From: Leptolyngbyaceae cyanobacterium HOT.MB2.61 | Lineage (GTDB): Bacteria; Cyanobacteriota; Cyanobacteriia; Leptolyngbyales; Leptolyngbyaceae | Length of the DNA: 64,000 nucleotides | NCBI GenBank assembly: GCA_023511615.1 | Contig: JAIMBL010000005.1 | Coordinates: forward strand, 1 to 64,000 | Reading direction: 5' to 3' | Part shown: positions 1-8,740 of the stretch, in pieces | Layout: each line of letters opens with the position of its first letter | How positions within the stretch are numbered: position 1 is the first letter of the stretch | The notes under the pieces: generated by a model | Databases searched by the model: none | Seen by the model: only the letters and a program-made list of their open reading frames with translations | Told to the model about the DNA's origin: nothing | Translations under genes and position numbers: made by a program

Positions 1-19
1 CGGACACTGGAATTAGTAC

Positions 20-95
20 AGCAGTGGGGGCTTCGCCCCCAGCCAGGGGTTTCACCCCTGTACCCCGTCCCAACTACAATGACTACCGCTATACC
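20..95. repeat. Partial copy of the same repeat family
   Basis: GGGCTTCGCCCCCAGCCAGGGGTTTCACCCCTGTACCCCGTCC matches 21793-21836; AATGACTACCGCTATA also at 19185-19200. Confidence 0.7.
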
Positions 96-261
96 CTCTA
101 CTCCTCTACCAAAATTGATTGGTTAATTGGATGCTGAGTGGTCATCCAATTGGGGGAAGCAGGGAAGTGAGCAAATCGCCAAGCTGGTGATAGGAACAGT
201 AGGTTGATAGCTGAGCGATCACCATGCAATTTTTAGGTCCAGGGAAAGCGCCATTGGTTGC

Positions 262-3200
262 GTGTCGGATTTATGTCCTATGGAATTGAATTCAGAAGTT
301 TCTCGACATTCCATTCTGACCGCTGGTGTGATCGCTCTGATTTGTTTTTTGTCTGCCAGAATTGCGGATGATTTGTTGGATTTTGGGGCAGCTGCGTCTC
401 CGGTTTGGCCTCCAGCGGGAGTTGCTTTAGCGGCACTGTTACTGTTTGGGCGCAGGCAATGGGTGGGGGTAGCCCTGGGAATGCTGCTGTTTGACCTGTC
501 GTTGCAGGTGGCCTGGGTATCGGCAGGGGTTATGGCAACCGGGCAAACCCTGGGAGCGATCGCAGCAGATGAGCTACTCCACCGGATTAAATTTCGCCTG
601 TCTTTCATCAGCTTACGGGATGTGCTGGGGTTCATTGTCTTTGCGGTTGTTCTTTCTCCCGTAGTCAACGCCACGATCAGCACACTCAATGCCTGCCTGA
701 CAGGAATGATTCCCTGGCAAAACTTTGGGCTGCACTGGGGAACAATCTGGCTGGGAGACGGGATCGGAATTCTGGTGATTACGCCTCTTCTGTTAACCTG
801 GCTTGGTAAGTCCTATCCAGAACGATGGTCCTGGCGATCGCTGCTAACCCAATGGCAGCAAAATCTCAGATTTCGGCAGCGGGCGATCGAAAGTTTGATC
901 TGGTTGATTGTACTCCTTGCTGTTAGTTGGGCGGTTTTTCAATCCTCTTCTGATACCAGAATTGCCCATTACCCACTAGAGTACTTACCCTTCCCCTTCA
1001 TCATCTGGGCGGCTCTACGGCTGGGGCAACGAGGTACTGTTCTAGGAAGTTCGATTATCTCCAGTGACGCAATCTTAGGAACCGTGCGGGGTAACGGTCC
1101 TTTTATCACCGAAACCGATGGCAATGTCTGGGAAGCCATTTTTCTGCTACAGGCATTTGTAGGCATCATCACAGCAACCGCCCTGGTTCTTGCAACGGTT
1201 GTGACTGAGCGGCAGCAAGTGGAGGAACGGTTGCGTGCCAATGAAGAGCAACTGCGGGGAATGTTTGAAGGAGCGGCGATTGGAATTGGGCTTGATGACC
1301 TGGATGGGCGAGTTGTCAAAAGCAACCCGGCTCTCCAGCGCATGCTGGGCTATAACCAGGAGGAGCTGAGTCGCATGAACTTTGCCGACTTCACCCATCC
1401 GGAAGACCTGGCTGCCGATGTTGAACTGTTTCAGGAAATGAGTGCCGGGCAGCGCAATGCTTACCAGTTGGAAAAACGCCACATCCGTAAAGACGGGGAA
1501 ACGATTTGGGTCCGCCTGACCAACTCCCTGGTGCGGGATGAGGCAGGCAACCCCCGGTTCACCATTGGTATGGTTGAAGACATCAGCGAGCTCAAGCGGG
1601 CCGAGGAAAGCATTCGCCTCTATGCCAACATTGTCCAGAATATGCAGATTGGACTGATTGTCTGGCATTTGCAAGACCTGCACGACGTGCACAGCTTCCG
1701 GTTAGTGGACATTAACCCGGCTGCCCGCCAAATCCTGCAAATTAGAGCCTGTCCACGAGACTTGATTGGGCAACGCATGGAGGAAGTGTTTCCCAGTTTG
1801 ATGGAAAGTGCTTTTCCGGGCATCTATGCCAGTGTGATTCGCTCTGGTAAAGAGCGGGATCTAGGAGAAATTCGTTATGGTGACGAGGTTATGCCTGAGG
1901 GCATTTACGCCACTAAAGCATTTCCCCTGCCTAATCAATGTCTGGGATTAATGTTTGAAGATATTACCAATCGCAAACAGGCAGAGGAGGCATTGCAGCA
2001 GAGTGAGGCCCGCTTCCGGGTCATTGCCGAAACCGCTGCCTGTGCTGTTCTGGTCTATCAGGGTACCCGCTTGCGTTATGTAAACCCGGCAACGGAACGA
2101 ATTACGGGTTACAGCCGGGATGAAATCCTGTCAATCGATTTCTGGAATCTGGCTCACCCGGAGTTTCGGGAACTGGTGCAGCAAAGGGGACTGGCCCGGC
2201 AGCGGGGGGAAGCTGCTCCTTCCCGTTATGAGATTAAGATTCTGACCAAGTCGGGCCAGGAACGCTGGGTAGATTTTACGGCTGGTGTGATTCTGTACGA
2301 GGGAAAACCAGCTGGCATTGCAACCGCCTATGACATTACCGATCGCAAACAAGCCGAAGAGAAACTCCTCTGGGCCGCAAATCGAGAACGGTTGCTGGCA
2401 GAAATGGCGTCTCGCATTCGGAGTTCGTTGAAGCTAGAAGAGATTTTGCAAACGACCGTCGATGAAGTCCGGGGGTTTTTGAAAGCGGACCGGGTTTTCA
2501 TTAGCTATTTTGATGAAGCAGGCGGCTGCCAGGCCGTATCGGAATCCGTTGATCCCCAGTGGGGTTCAATCCTGGGTTGGGAAGTGACCGATGAGAAGGT
2601 ATTGGAGTTCAAAACTCGAATTCAGTCCAGCCGGATTCGGGTGGTGAATGATACGAGTGCGATCGAAGAAACCCCTTTTCTGCGCGAATGCTACGAGCAA
2701 GGTAAAGTTCGAGCCCTGGTCAGTGTTTCTTTAATGCTGAAGGACCGCATGTTTGGAGTTTTGATTGCCAACCAGTGTTCTGGACCGCGAGAATGGCAGC
2801 CCTTTGAAATTGAACTGCTGGAGCAACTGGCAACAGGGGTTGAGATTGCCATTCAGCAGGGACAGTACTATCGCCAGGTGCAAACCCTGGCAGCCAGTCT
2901 GGAACGCCAGGTAGAGGAACGAACGGCCGAATTGCAACAGCGGATGCAGGAGTTGCAAAACCTGAATCAGGTCAAGGATTTGTTGCTGCACGCCGTTTCC
3001 CATGATCTGCGCACTCCTGTTCAGGGGATGCTGATGGTCTTGAACCGTCTGCGGGGCAAGTGTTGCGACTGTGAAACGGTTTCGATTTCTCGCTTCGTGC
3101 TGGATTGCATGATTCAGAGCAGTGAGGATCAACTGCGGCTGCTCAATGTTCTGCGTGACGACCAGTCTACCGATGAGCCTAAACTTCATCTGGAGCGGCA

Positions 3201-3696
3201 GCCCATCTGCTTCAGTCAAGTGCTGTGGGCGGCACTCACTACGGTTGAACCCCTGCTAAACCAGAGCAAGGCTGTGCTGACCAATCAAATTACTAATGAT
3301 CTGCCAACCGTTTTTGCAGATCCCAACGAGCTTCGGCAGGTGCTGGAAAGTTTGTTGTCGAATGCGGTGAAGCATAATTTGCCTGGCGTGGCGATCGCCC
3401 TTCACGCAGAAGTCGTTGACGCGAATTCGCCTCCACCTATCCCCCTGCCAGCCTCCGATTCAAACTCCAAAATTCTTTACATTACCGTTGAGGATACGGG
3501 TGTTGGTATGAGCCGGGAACAGTGCGATCGCCTCTTCAAGCCCTACGTCCGCAGTCTGGATAACCCCAACCGCACTGGAATTGGCTCAAGTCTGTACCGT
3601 TGCCGTCAGATTATCACTGCTCATGGTGGGCAGATTGGCGTCATCAGCCAACCCGGAAAAGGGTCAAAGTTCTGGTTTACCTTACCATTGGTCTAA
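262..3696 (+). CDS. MASE1-type membrane sensor, multi-PAS/GAF histidine kinase
   Basis: N-terminal multi-TM region resembling MASE1 (PVWPPAGVALAALLLFG), PAS/PAC repeats (DISELKRAE, DITNRKQAEE, DITDRKQAEE), GAF-like region, H-box AVSHDLRTPVQG and HATPase motifs (VEDTGVGMS, FWFTLPLV). Confidence 0.9.
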   Translation: MSDLCPMELNSEVSRHSILTAGVIALICFLSARIADDLLDFGAAASPVWPPAGVALAALLLFGRRQWVGVALGMLLFDLSLQVAWVSAGVMATGQTLGAIAADELLHRIKFRLSFISLRDVLGFIVFAVVLSPVVNATISTLNACLTGMIPWQNFGLHWGTIWLGDGIGILVITPLLLTWLGKSYPERWSWRSLLTQWQQNLRFRQRAIESLIWLIVLLAVSWAVFQSSSDTRIAHYPLEYLPFPFIIWAALRLGQRGTVLGSSIISSDAILGTVRGNGPFITETDGNVWEAIFLLQAFVGIITATALVLATVVTERQQVEERLRANEEQLRGMFEGAAIGIGLDDLDGRVVKSNPALQRMLGYNQEELSRMNFADFTHPEDLAADVELFQEMSAGQRNAYQLEKRHIRKDGETIWVRLTNSLVRDEAGNPRFTIGMVEDISELKRAEESIRLYANIVQNMQIGLIVWHLQDLHDVHSFRLVDINPAARQILQIRACPRDLIGQRMEEVFPSLMESAFPGIYASVIRSGKERDLGEIRYGDEVMPEGIYATKAFPLPNQCLGLMFEDITNRKQAEEALQQSEARFRVIAETAACAVLVYQGTRLRYVNPATERITGYSRDEILSIDFWNLAHPEFRELVQQRGLARQRGEAAPSRYEIKILTKSGQERWVDFTAGVILYEGKPAGIATAYDITDRKQAEEKLLWAANRERLLAEMASRIRSSLKLEEILQTTVDEVRGFLKADRVFISYFDEAGGCQAVSESVDPQWGSILGWEVTDEKVLEFKTRIQSSRIRVVNDTSAIEETPFLRECYEQGKVRALVSVSLMLKDRMFGVLIANQCSGPREWQPFEIELLEQLATGVEIAIQQGQYYRQVQTLAASLERQVEERTAELQQRMQELQNLNQVKDLLLHAVSHDLRTPVQGMLMVLNRLRGKCCDCETVSISRFVLDCMIQSSEDQLRLLNVLRDDQSTDEPKLHLERQPICFSQVLWAALTTVEPLLNQSKAVLTNQITNDLPTVFADPNELRQVLESLLSNAVKHNLPGVAIALHAEVVDANSPPPIPLPASDSNSKILYITVEDTGVGMSREQCDRLFKPYVRSLDNPNRTGIGSSLYRCRQIITAHGGQIGVISQPGKGSKFWFTLPLV

Positions 3697-3736
3697 ATTA
3701 GACCATAGACCTTTTTCCGCAGACATGGAATAGCTC

Positions 3737-4885
3737 ATGACCCAAACGCTTTCAATCAATAATAGCCAGCGACTCCAACTCGCACCCCTCAACCTTCCTG
3801 ACCGGCTCTTGCTGGGACCCGGACCCTCCAACGCCCACCCCGCCATCCTCCAGGCAATGGATACTCCCCCCGTGGGCCACCTCGATCCAGCTTTTCTGGC
3901 CCTGATGGATGAGATTCAATCCCTGCTCCGCTACGTCTGGCAGACCGAAAACCCAATGACGATCGCCGTCAGCGGTACGGGTTCCGCTGCCATGGAAGCC
4001 ACGATCGCCAACGCTGTTGAGCCGGGGGATGTTGTTCTAATCGGTGTCATGGGTTACTTTGGCAATCGCCTGGTGGATATGGCTGGACGCTATGGCGCCG
4101 ACGTGCGCACCATCACCAAACCCTGGGGTCAAGTCTTTTCGCTGGGAGAACTGCGGACTGCCCTGGAAACCCATCGTCCTGCGATTCTGGCTCTGGTGCA
4201 TGCCGAAACCTCAACCGGAGCCCGGCAACCCCTGGAAGGAGTCAGTGAGCTATGCCGGGAATTTGGCTGCCTACTGTTGATTGATACTGTCACCAGTCTG
4301 GGTGGTGTCCCCCTGTTTCTGGATGCTTGGGGGGTTGACCTGGCCTATAGCTGTAGCCAGAAAGGATTGGGTTGCCCACCCGGTGCTTCCCCCTTCACCA
4401 TGAGCCCGCGGGCAATGGAGAAGCTCCAAAAACGCCCCTCAAAGGTGTCTAACTGGTATCTCGATATGGTTTTGCTCAGCAAATATTGGGGAGCCGAACG
4501 AGTCTACCACCACACTGCTCCGATTAACCTCTATTACGCCCTGCGCGAAGCCCTGCGCCTGATTGCAGAAGAAGGGCTGGAAAACTGCTGGCAGCGGCAT
4601 CAAAAAAATGCCGAATACCTCTGGCAATGGCTGGAAGAGATTGGACTCACACTCCATGTTGAGCCAGAATTCCGCCTGCCCACCTTAACCACCGTTCGAA
4701 TTCCAGAAGGGATAGATGGCAAAGCGATCGCCCGCAAACTGCTGACCGAATACAACATTGAAATCGGTGGCGGCCTGGGCGAACTCGCTGGAAAAGTCTG
4801 GCGAGTCGGTTTGATGGGTTACAACAGCCGCCCAGAAAATGTAGACAAGTTGGTGGCAGCGTTAAAAGAGGTCTTGCCGCGGTGA
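3737..4885 (+). CDS. Class V aminotransferase (alanine/serine-glyoxylate aminotransferase family)
   Basis: [18 protein letters not shown] start, [15 protein letters not shown]-lysine region. Confidence 0.9.
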   Translation: MTQTLSINNSQRLQLAPLNLPDRLLLGPGPSNAHPAILQAMDTPPVGHLDPAFLALMDEIQSLLRYVWQTENPMTIAVSGTGSAAMEATIANAVEPGDVVLIGVMGYFGNRLVDMAGRYGADVRTITKPWGQVFSLGELRTALETHRPAILALVHAETSTGARQPLEGVSELCREFGCLLLIDTVTSLGGVPLFLDAWGVDLAYSCSQKGLGCPPGASPFTMSPRAMEKLQKRPSKVSNWYLDMVLLSKYWGAERVYHHTAPINLYYALREALRLIAEEGLENCWQRHQKNAEYLWQWLEEIGLTLHVEPEFRLPTLTTVRIPEGIDGKAIARKLLTEYNIEIGGGLGELAGKVWRVGLMGYNSRPENVDKLVAALKEVLPR

Positions 4886-4906
4886 GACCAGGCGACGGGC
4901 AACTAC

Positions 4907-5407
4907 CTACAAACACCCCAACGATTCTCTGGTATCAACCCCGGTCTTAGGGTTCACCCCACTGGCTGTCTTGCACAATTCCAGTACCTGCTCCTTGTCC
5001 AGAGCAGCATTGCTGAAGTCTGTGCCAGTCACCCTGGCCCCTTTGAAATCTGACTTCAGGAGCATTGCTGAATCAAAAATGGCACCGCTTAAATCGGCGT
5101 CTGAAAAGTTGGCGATGTAGGCAATGCCATCACTAAAGTCCGCGTTTTGCAAATTTGCCTGAGTCAGATTGGTCCCGTTAAATACGGCACCGCGAAGATT
5201 GGCATTCTTGAAATTAGCATTCGTTAAATCAGCATTGCCAAATTCTGCTTTGATCAGGCTTTGTCCAGCGAAGTCTTTGCTGGTGATTTCTATATCGTCA
5301 TAGGCACGGATGAGAGAAGAACTGGCAGCGAAGACAGGGAGAGAAAAATGGCTGGTCAGCAGGATTAAGGTGGTGAAGAATACAACTAAGGACTGAAGTA
5401 CGCGCAT
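4907..5407 (-). CDS. Exported pentapeptide-repeat protein (lumenal type)
   Basis: Signal-like N-terminus followed by A(N/D)LxN-type repeats (ADLTNANFKNANLRGAVFNGTNLTQANLQNADF). Confidence 0.85.
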   Translation of the reverse strand: MRVLQSLVVFFTTLILLTSHFSLPVFAASSSLIRAYDDIEITSKDFAGQSLIKAEFGNADLTNANFKNANLRGAVFNGTNLTQANLQNADFSDGIAYIANFSDADLSGAIFDSAMLLKSDFKGARVTGTDFSNAALDKEQVLELCKTASGVNPKTGVDTRESLGCL

Positions 5408-5484
5408 GTTCTAACAGAGTTTAACGACCTTCTGTCATTAAAATTAACATTTGCTGACAGGGAATTTTTATTACCTGGACTACC

Positions 5485-6492
5485 ATGCCCCCATTCCATG
5501 TTCTAATTACTCGCCGACTGCCGGTTGAGCTAGACAAACTTGAAGCGATCGCCACTGTTGAAGTCTGGCCGGAACGGCAACCACCCCCCCGTGAGTGGTT
5601 GTTAGAAAGGATCAAAACCGTAGATGGGCTGCTGTGTTTGCTTACAGACCCCATTGATCGCCCCCTGATTGAAGCGGCAACTTCCCTCAAGGTCATTAGC
5701 CAGATGGCTGTGGGCTACGACAATATCGACATTCCAGTCGCAACTGCCCGAAAAATTCCAGTGGGCCACACCCCCGGAGTGTTAACTGATGCCACGGCTG
5801 ACCTGACCTGGGCGTTGCTGATGGCGGCGGCGCGGCGGGTGGTGGAGGGCGATCGCTTTACTCGCTCCGGGCAGTGGAAAACCTGGGAGCCCGATCTCCT
5901 GCTGGGACCGAATGTATCGGGTGCCACTTTGGGAATCATCGGCATGGGGCGCATCGGTCAGGCTGTGGCACAGCGGGCAAAAGGGTTTGACATGCGCATT
6001 CTGTATCACAGCCGCACTCGCTGTAATCTGGAACTGGAGCAGTCTTTAGGTGTGGAGTGCGTATCCTTCGATCGCCTCCTGCAAGAATCCGACTTCATCA
6101 CCATTCACACTCCCCTGTCTGAGGATACGCACCATTTGTTCAGTGATACCCAGTTTGAGCAGATGAAATCCTCAGCGATTCTGATCAACACTGCCCGTGG
6201 CCCAATCATTGACCCGAATGCACTCTATCGAGCTTTGAGTCAGGGTCAAATTGCCAGGGCTGCCCTGGATGTAACCGAACCAGAACCCATCCCTATGGAT
6301 AGTCCCCTGTTAACCCTGGATAACCTGATCATTACTCCCCACATTGGCAGTGCCAGTGTGCAAACGCGGCGAAAGATGGCAGAAATGGCGATCGCAAACC
6401 TGATTGCTGGACTGCATGGCCGTTTTCTCCCCCACTGCGTCAATTTAGAAGTCTATGATGCTGGTTCTCCGGGCTTGCCGGTGAAAGAGTAG
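5485..6492 (+). CDS. D-isomer-specific 2-hydroxyacid dehydrogenase (glyoxylate/hydroxypyruvate reductase-like)
   Basis: GATLGIIGMGRIGQAVAQRAKGF Rossmann motif, INTARGPIIDPNAL, DVTEPEP. Confidence 0.9.
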   Translation: MPPFHVLITRRLPVELDKLEAIATVEVWPERQPPPREWLLERIKTVDGLLCLLTDPIDRPLIEAATSLKVISQMAVGYDNIDIPVATARKIPVGHTPGVLTDATADLTWALLMAAARRVVEGDRFTRSGQWKTWEPDLLLGPNVSGATLGIIGMGRIGQAVAQRAKGFDMRILYHSRTRCNLELEQSLGVECVSFDRLLQESDFITIHTPLSEDTHHLFSDTQFEQMKSSAILINTARGPIIDPNALYRALSQGQIARAALDVTEPEPIPMDSPLLTLDNLIITPHIGSASVQTRRKMAEMAIANLIAGLHGRFLPHCVNLEVYDAGSPGLPVKE

Positions 6493-6525
6493 CGTAAGAT
6501 ACTCTTTCATCTAAAACAAAATCCC
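6463..6525. repeat. MITE-like element, copy a (inverse orientation, one end lost)
   Basis: GGTTCTCCGGGCTTGCCGGTGAAAGAGTAGCGTAAGATACTCTTTCATCTAAAACAAAATCCC, reverse complement of the right half of copies b and d. Confidence 0.8.
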
Positions 6526-6578
6526 TAATGCCCATTCCCCTTGCGGAACAAACCGTGCTCTGATGGAGAGGGTTGCGT

Positions 6579-6857
6579 TCAGTCTACCCGTTCCAACTGC
6601 CAGAGGATCTGGTTTCCTTCTCGCCGAACGCGGGAGACGACCCAATTACGCCAGACCCAGTTATCGCCGCGACTGGTAACAGCACTGGCGTTGATATCCA
6701 TCAGGTCCGCAAGCTCGGAACTGGTAATCAGATATCCCTTACTGGCGATCTCATCAGCAATATTGAGGGCGTCAATCAAATCGCGCAGTTGGCCAACTCT
6801 GATTTCCCGAGGCAGGTTTTCGAGTGAATCAGACGGTGAGGGAGGATGAAAGTCCAT
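6579..6857 (-). CDS. Small hypothetical protein
   Basis: Intact 92-aa ORF between annotated genes; helix-turn-helix-like content (LITSSELADLMDINASAVTSRG) is inference. Confidence 0.6.
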   Translation of the reverse strand: MDFHPPSPSDSLENLPREIRVGQLRDLIDALNIADEIASKGYLITSSELADLMDINASAVTSRGDNWVWRNWVVSRVRREGNQILWQLERVD

Positions 6858-6937
6858 AAAGACCCGGTTTGGTGCTGTGATGACTCTGATGTTAACTTGA
6901 GTTCAACAGCACAGTGTGTAGCAGGTAACAGGCAAAA

Positions 6938-7780
6938 CTAGAGGTGGCGAAGCCCAATCGCCAGTCCCTGGCAAATGCCTGTCAGGAAGTCGAGGTTAAG
7001 CGTTTCGATGCGATCGCTCGGCTGGTGATAGTGGGGATTCCGCATGAAAGCCGTATCGGTGATCATAATGGCCCGGTAGCCCCGATCCCAGAAGGGAGCA
7101 TGGTCACTTAAGCGCGTCGCCTGCACGATCAGGCCCCGCTTTCCAGCAGGTAACCAGCAACTGGGAACACCGGCTTCGTGGATGGAACCGCAAAGGCGAA
7201 TCATGTCAGGGATAGTTCCCAGGTTACCAATCAGCCCAATGAAGTTACCCTGATTAGGATAAAAGTACTGAAGACCGGGTGGGTAGTTTTGGGAATTGGG
7301 CTCCTGGCTGCAATAGCCCAACATTTCCAGGGAAAGCATAAGGCGTACAGGTTCTTTCTGCTGCACTAATGCCTCAGCATAATGGGCACTGCCCAGTAAC
7401 CCGTACTCTTCCAGATCAAAGGCAATCAACTGTACCGGGTAGCGGGCGGGTTGGGCCGAGAGCGATCGCGCCAGTTCCAGCAGGACCGCTACTCCACTAG
7501 CGTTATCATCGGCTCCCGGTGTTCCCGGCACCGCATCGTAATGGGCACCAATCAAAATGGGCGGTTTATTTTCCCGTCCTGGTTGAGCAGGCAAATTCAA
7601 AATCAAGTTGGTATGAGTCCGTGCTTTGATTTTGAACTCCCAGGTTTCGACCGTGCCCCATCGTTGGAACTGGTGACGAATATATTGCTGCACATAAAAA
7701 TGCCCTTCCGTGGCCAGATAGGGATCGCGTTCTCTGGCGATGTGGGCGAGGTGTTCTTCAAGTTGGTGTTTAAGATTCAC
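6938..7780 (-). CDS. M28-family zinc aminopeptidase
   Basis: IGAHYDAVPGTPGADDNASGVAVLLELAR, AFDLEEYGLLGSAHYA, SDHAPFWDRG metal-site motifs. Confidence 0.9.
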   Translation of the reverse strand: MNLKHQLEEHLAHIARERDPYLATEGHFYVQQYIRHQFQRWGTVETWEFKIKARTHTNLILNLPAQPGRENKPPILIGAHYDAVPGTPGADDNASGVAVLLELARSLSAQPARYPVQLIAFDLEEYGLLGSAHYAEALVQQKEPVRLMLSLEMLGYCSQEPNSQNYPPGLQYFYPNQGNFIGLIGNLGTIPDMIRLCGSIHEAGVPSCWLPAGKRGLIVQATRLSDHAPFWDRGYRAIMITDTAFMRNPHYHQPSDRIETLNLDFLTGICQGLAIGLRHL

Positions 7781-7874
7781 GAGCGTCCAGAGAAGGCAAC
7801 AGGCAACAGAGAAAAGTGAAGGGGGGAGAGGCCAGCATTGGCTGGCAGAATAGCCAAATAGTCTTGATCTGGGG

Positions 7875-7951
7875 GCATTGCTGAATCCGGGTATGAAATG
7901 GATGCTGGATGCTCGAAACTTCGTTTCGATTCATACTGCTTCTCAGCGATG
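7875..7951. repeat. Degenerate dispersed repeat, also at 31641-31694
   Basis: GATGCTCGAAACTTCGTTTCGATTCATACTGCTTCTCAGCGATG vs GATGCTCAAAACTTCGTTTCAATTCGTGCTGCTGTTTAGCAACG. Confidence 0.5.
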
Positions 7952-8008
7952 CCTGATCTGAGTGGGTAGATGGGTCGATAAATTGGCTACAGATAAATTG
8001 GCTACAAA

Positions 8009-8740
8009 TTAACACGTCTGTTTTTGCAGTGTCATCTGTGCGGTGTGGGAAGATTCAGGAATTGCCCCGACGACGGCAGTTAGTTTACTTTGCAGATCTG
8101 CCCAGTGGGCTCCTTGCAAATTAGGAAGAAGGACATGAGCTGCTCCTACCCGTTCTTCAGGGCCCAGCCCAACGGCCCACATTCCGGCTCTCAGAGCGGC
8201 TTCGATACCCGATTCTGCGTCTTCAACCACTACACAGTCGGCAGGATTGAGATGTAGCAGTTCTGCGGCATGGAGAAAGACATCGGGTGCGGGTTTGGAG
8301 TGGGTGACGTTGAGACCGTCGGCGATCGCATCGATCCGGTTTACAATTCCCAATCGCTCAATCACTTCCCTGGCATTTTTGCTGGCAGAACCTACCGCTA
8401 CCTTGATTCCATCTGCTTGCAATTCATCCAGTAGCTCAGACACACCGGGGAGCAGATGTTTGGGGGTAATCGTGCGGATAAAGTTCAGGTAGTAGCCGTT
8501 TTTGCGGGCCATCATCTCCTGAAACTGTTCGTCGGTCACTGATCGCCCATTGAGCAGAAATAGCAACGAGTCTCGGCGAGAAACTCCCCGTAGAGCTTCG
8601 TTCGCGGCGCGATCGAAGGGAATGCCTTCCTCGTCGGCCAGCCGTTTCCAGCTAAGGTAGTGAAACTCCGATGTGTCAGTCAAAACGCCATCCAGATCGA
8701 AAATCGCTCCCTTTAAGATCAGGGGCTGGGGGAGGTGTCC
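8009..8740 (-). CDS. pgmB: Beta-phosphoglucomutase-like HAD hydrolase; real start uncertain (see finding)
   Basis: HAD motif I GAIFDLDGVLTDTSEFHYLSWKRLADEEG (extends upstream of the ORF-track start), VGSASKNA, VVEDAESGIEAALRAGM. Confidence 0.85.
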   Translation of the reverse strand, partial: GHLPQPLILKGAIFDLDGVLTDTSEFHYLSWKRLADEEGIPFDRAANEALRGVSRRDSLLFLLNGRSVTDEQFQEMMARKNGYYLNFIRTITPKHLLPGVSELLDELQADGIKVAVGSASKNAREVIERLGIVNRIDAIADGLNVTHSKPAPDVFLHAAELLHLNPADCVVVEDAESGIEAALRAGMWAVGLGPEERVGAAHVLLPNLQGAHWADLQSKLTAVVGAIPESSHTAQMTLQKQTC

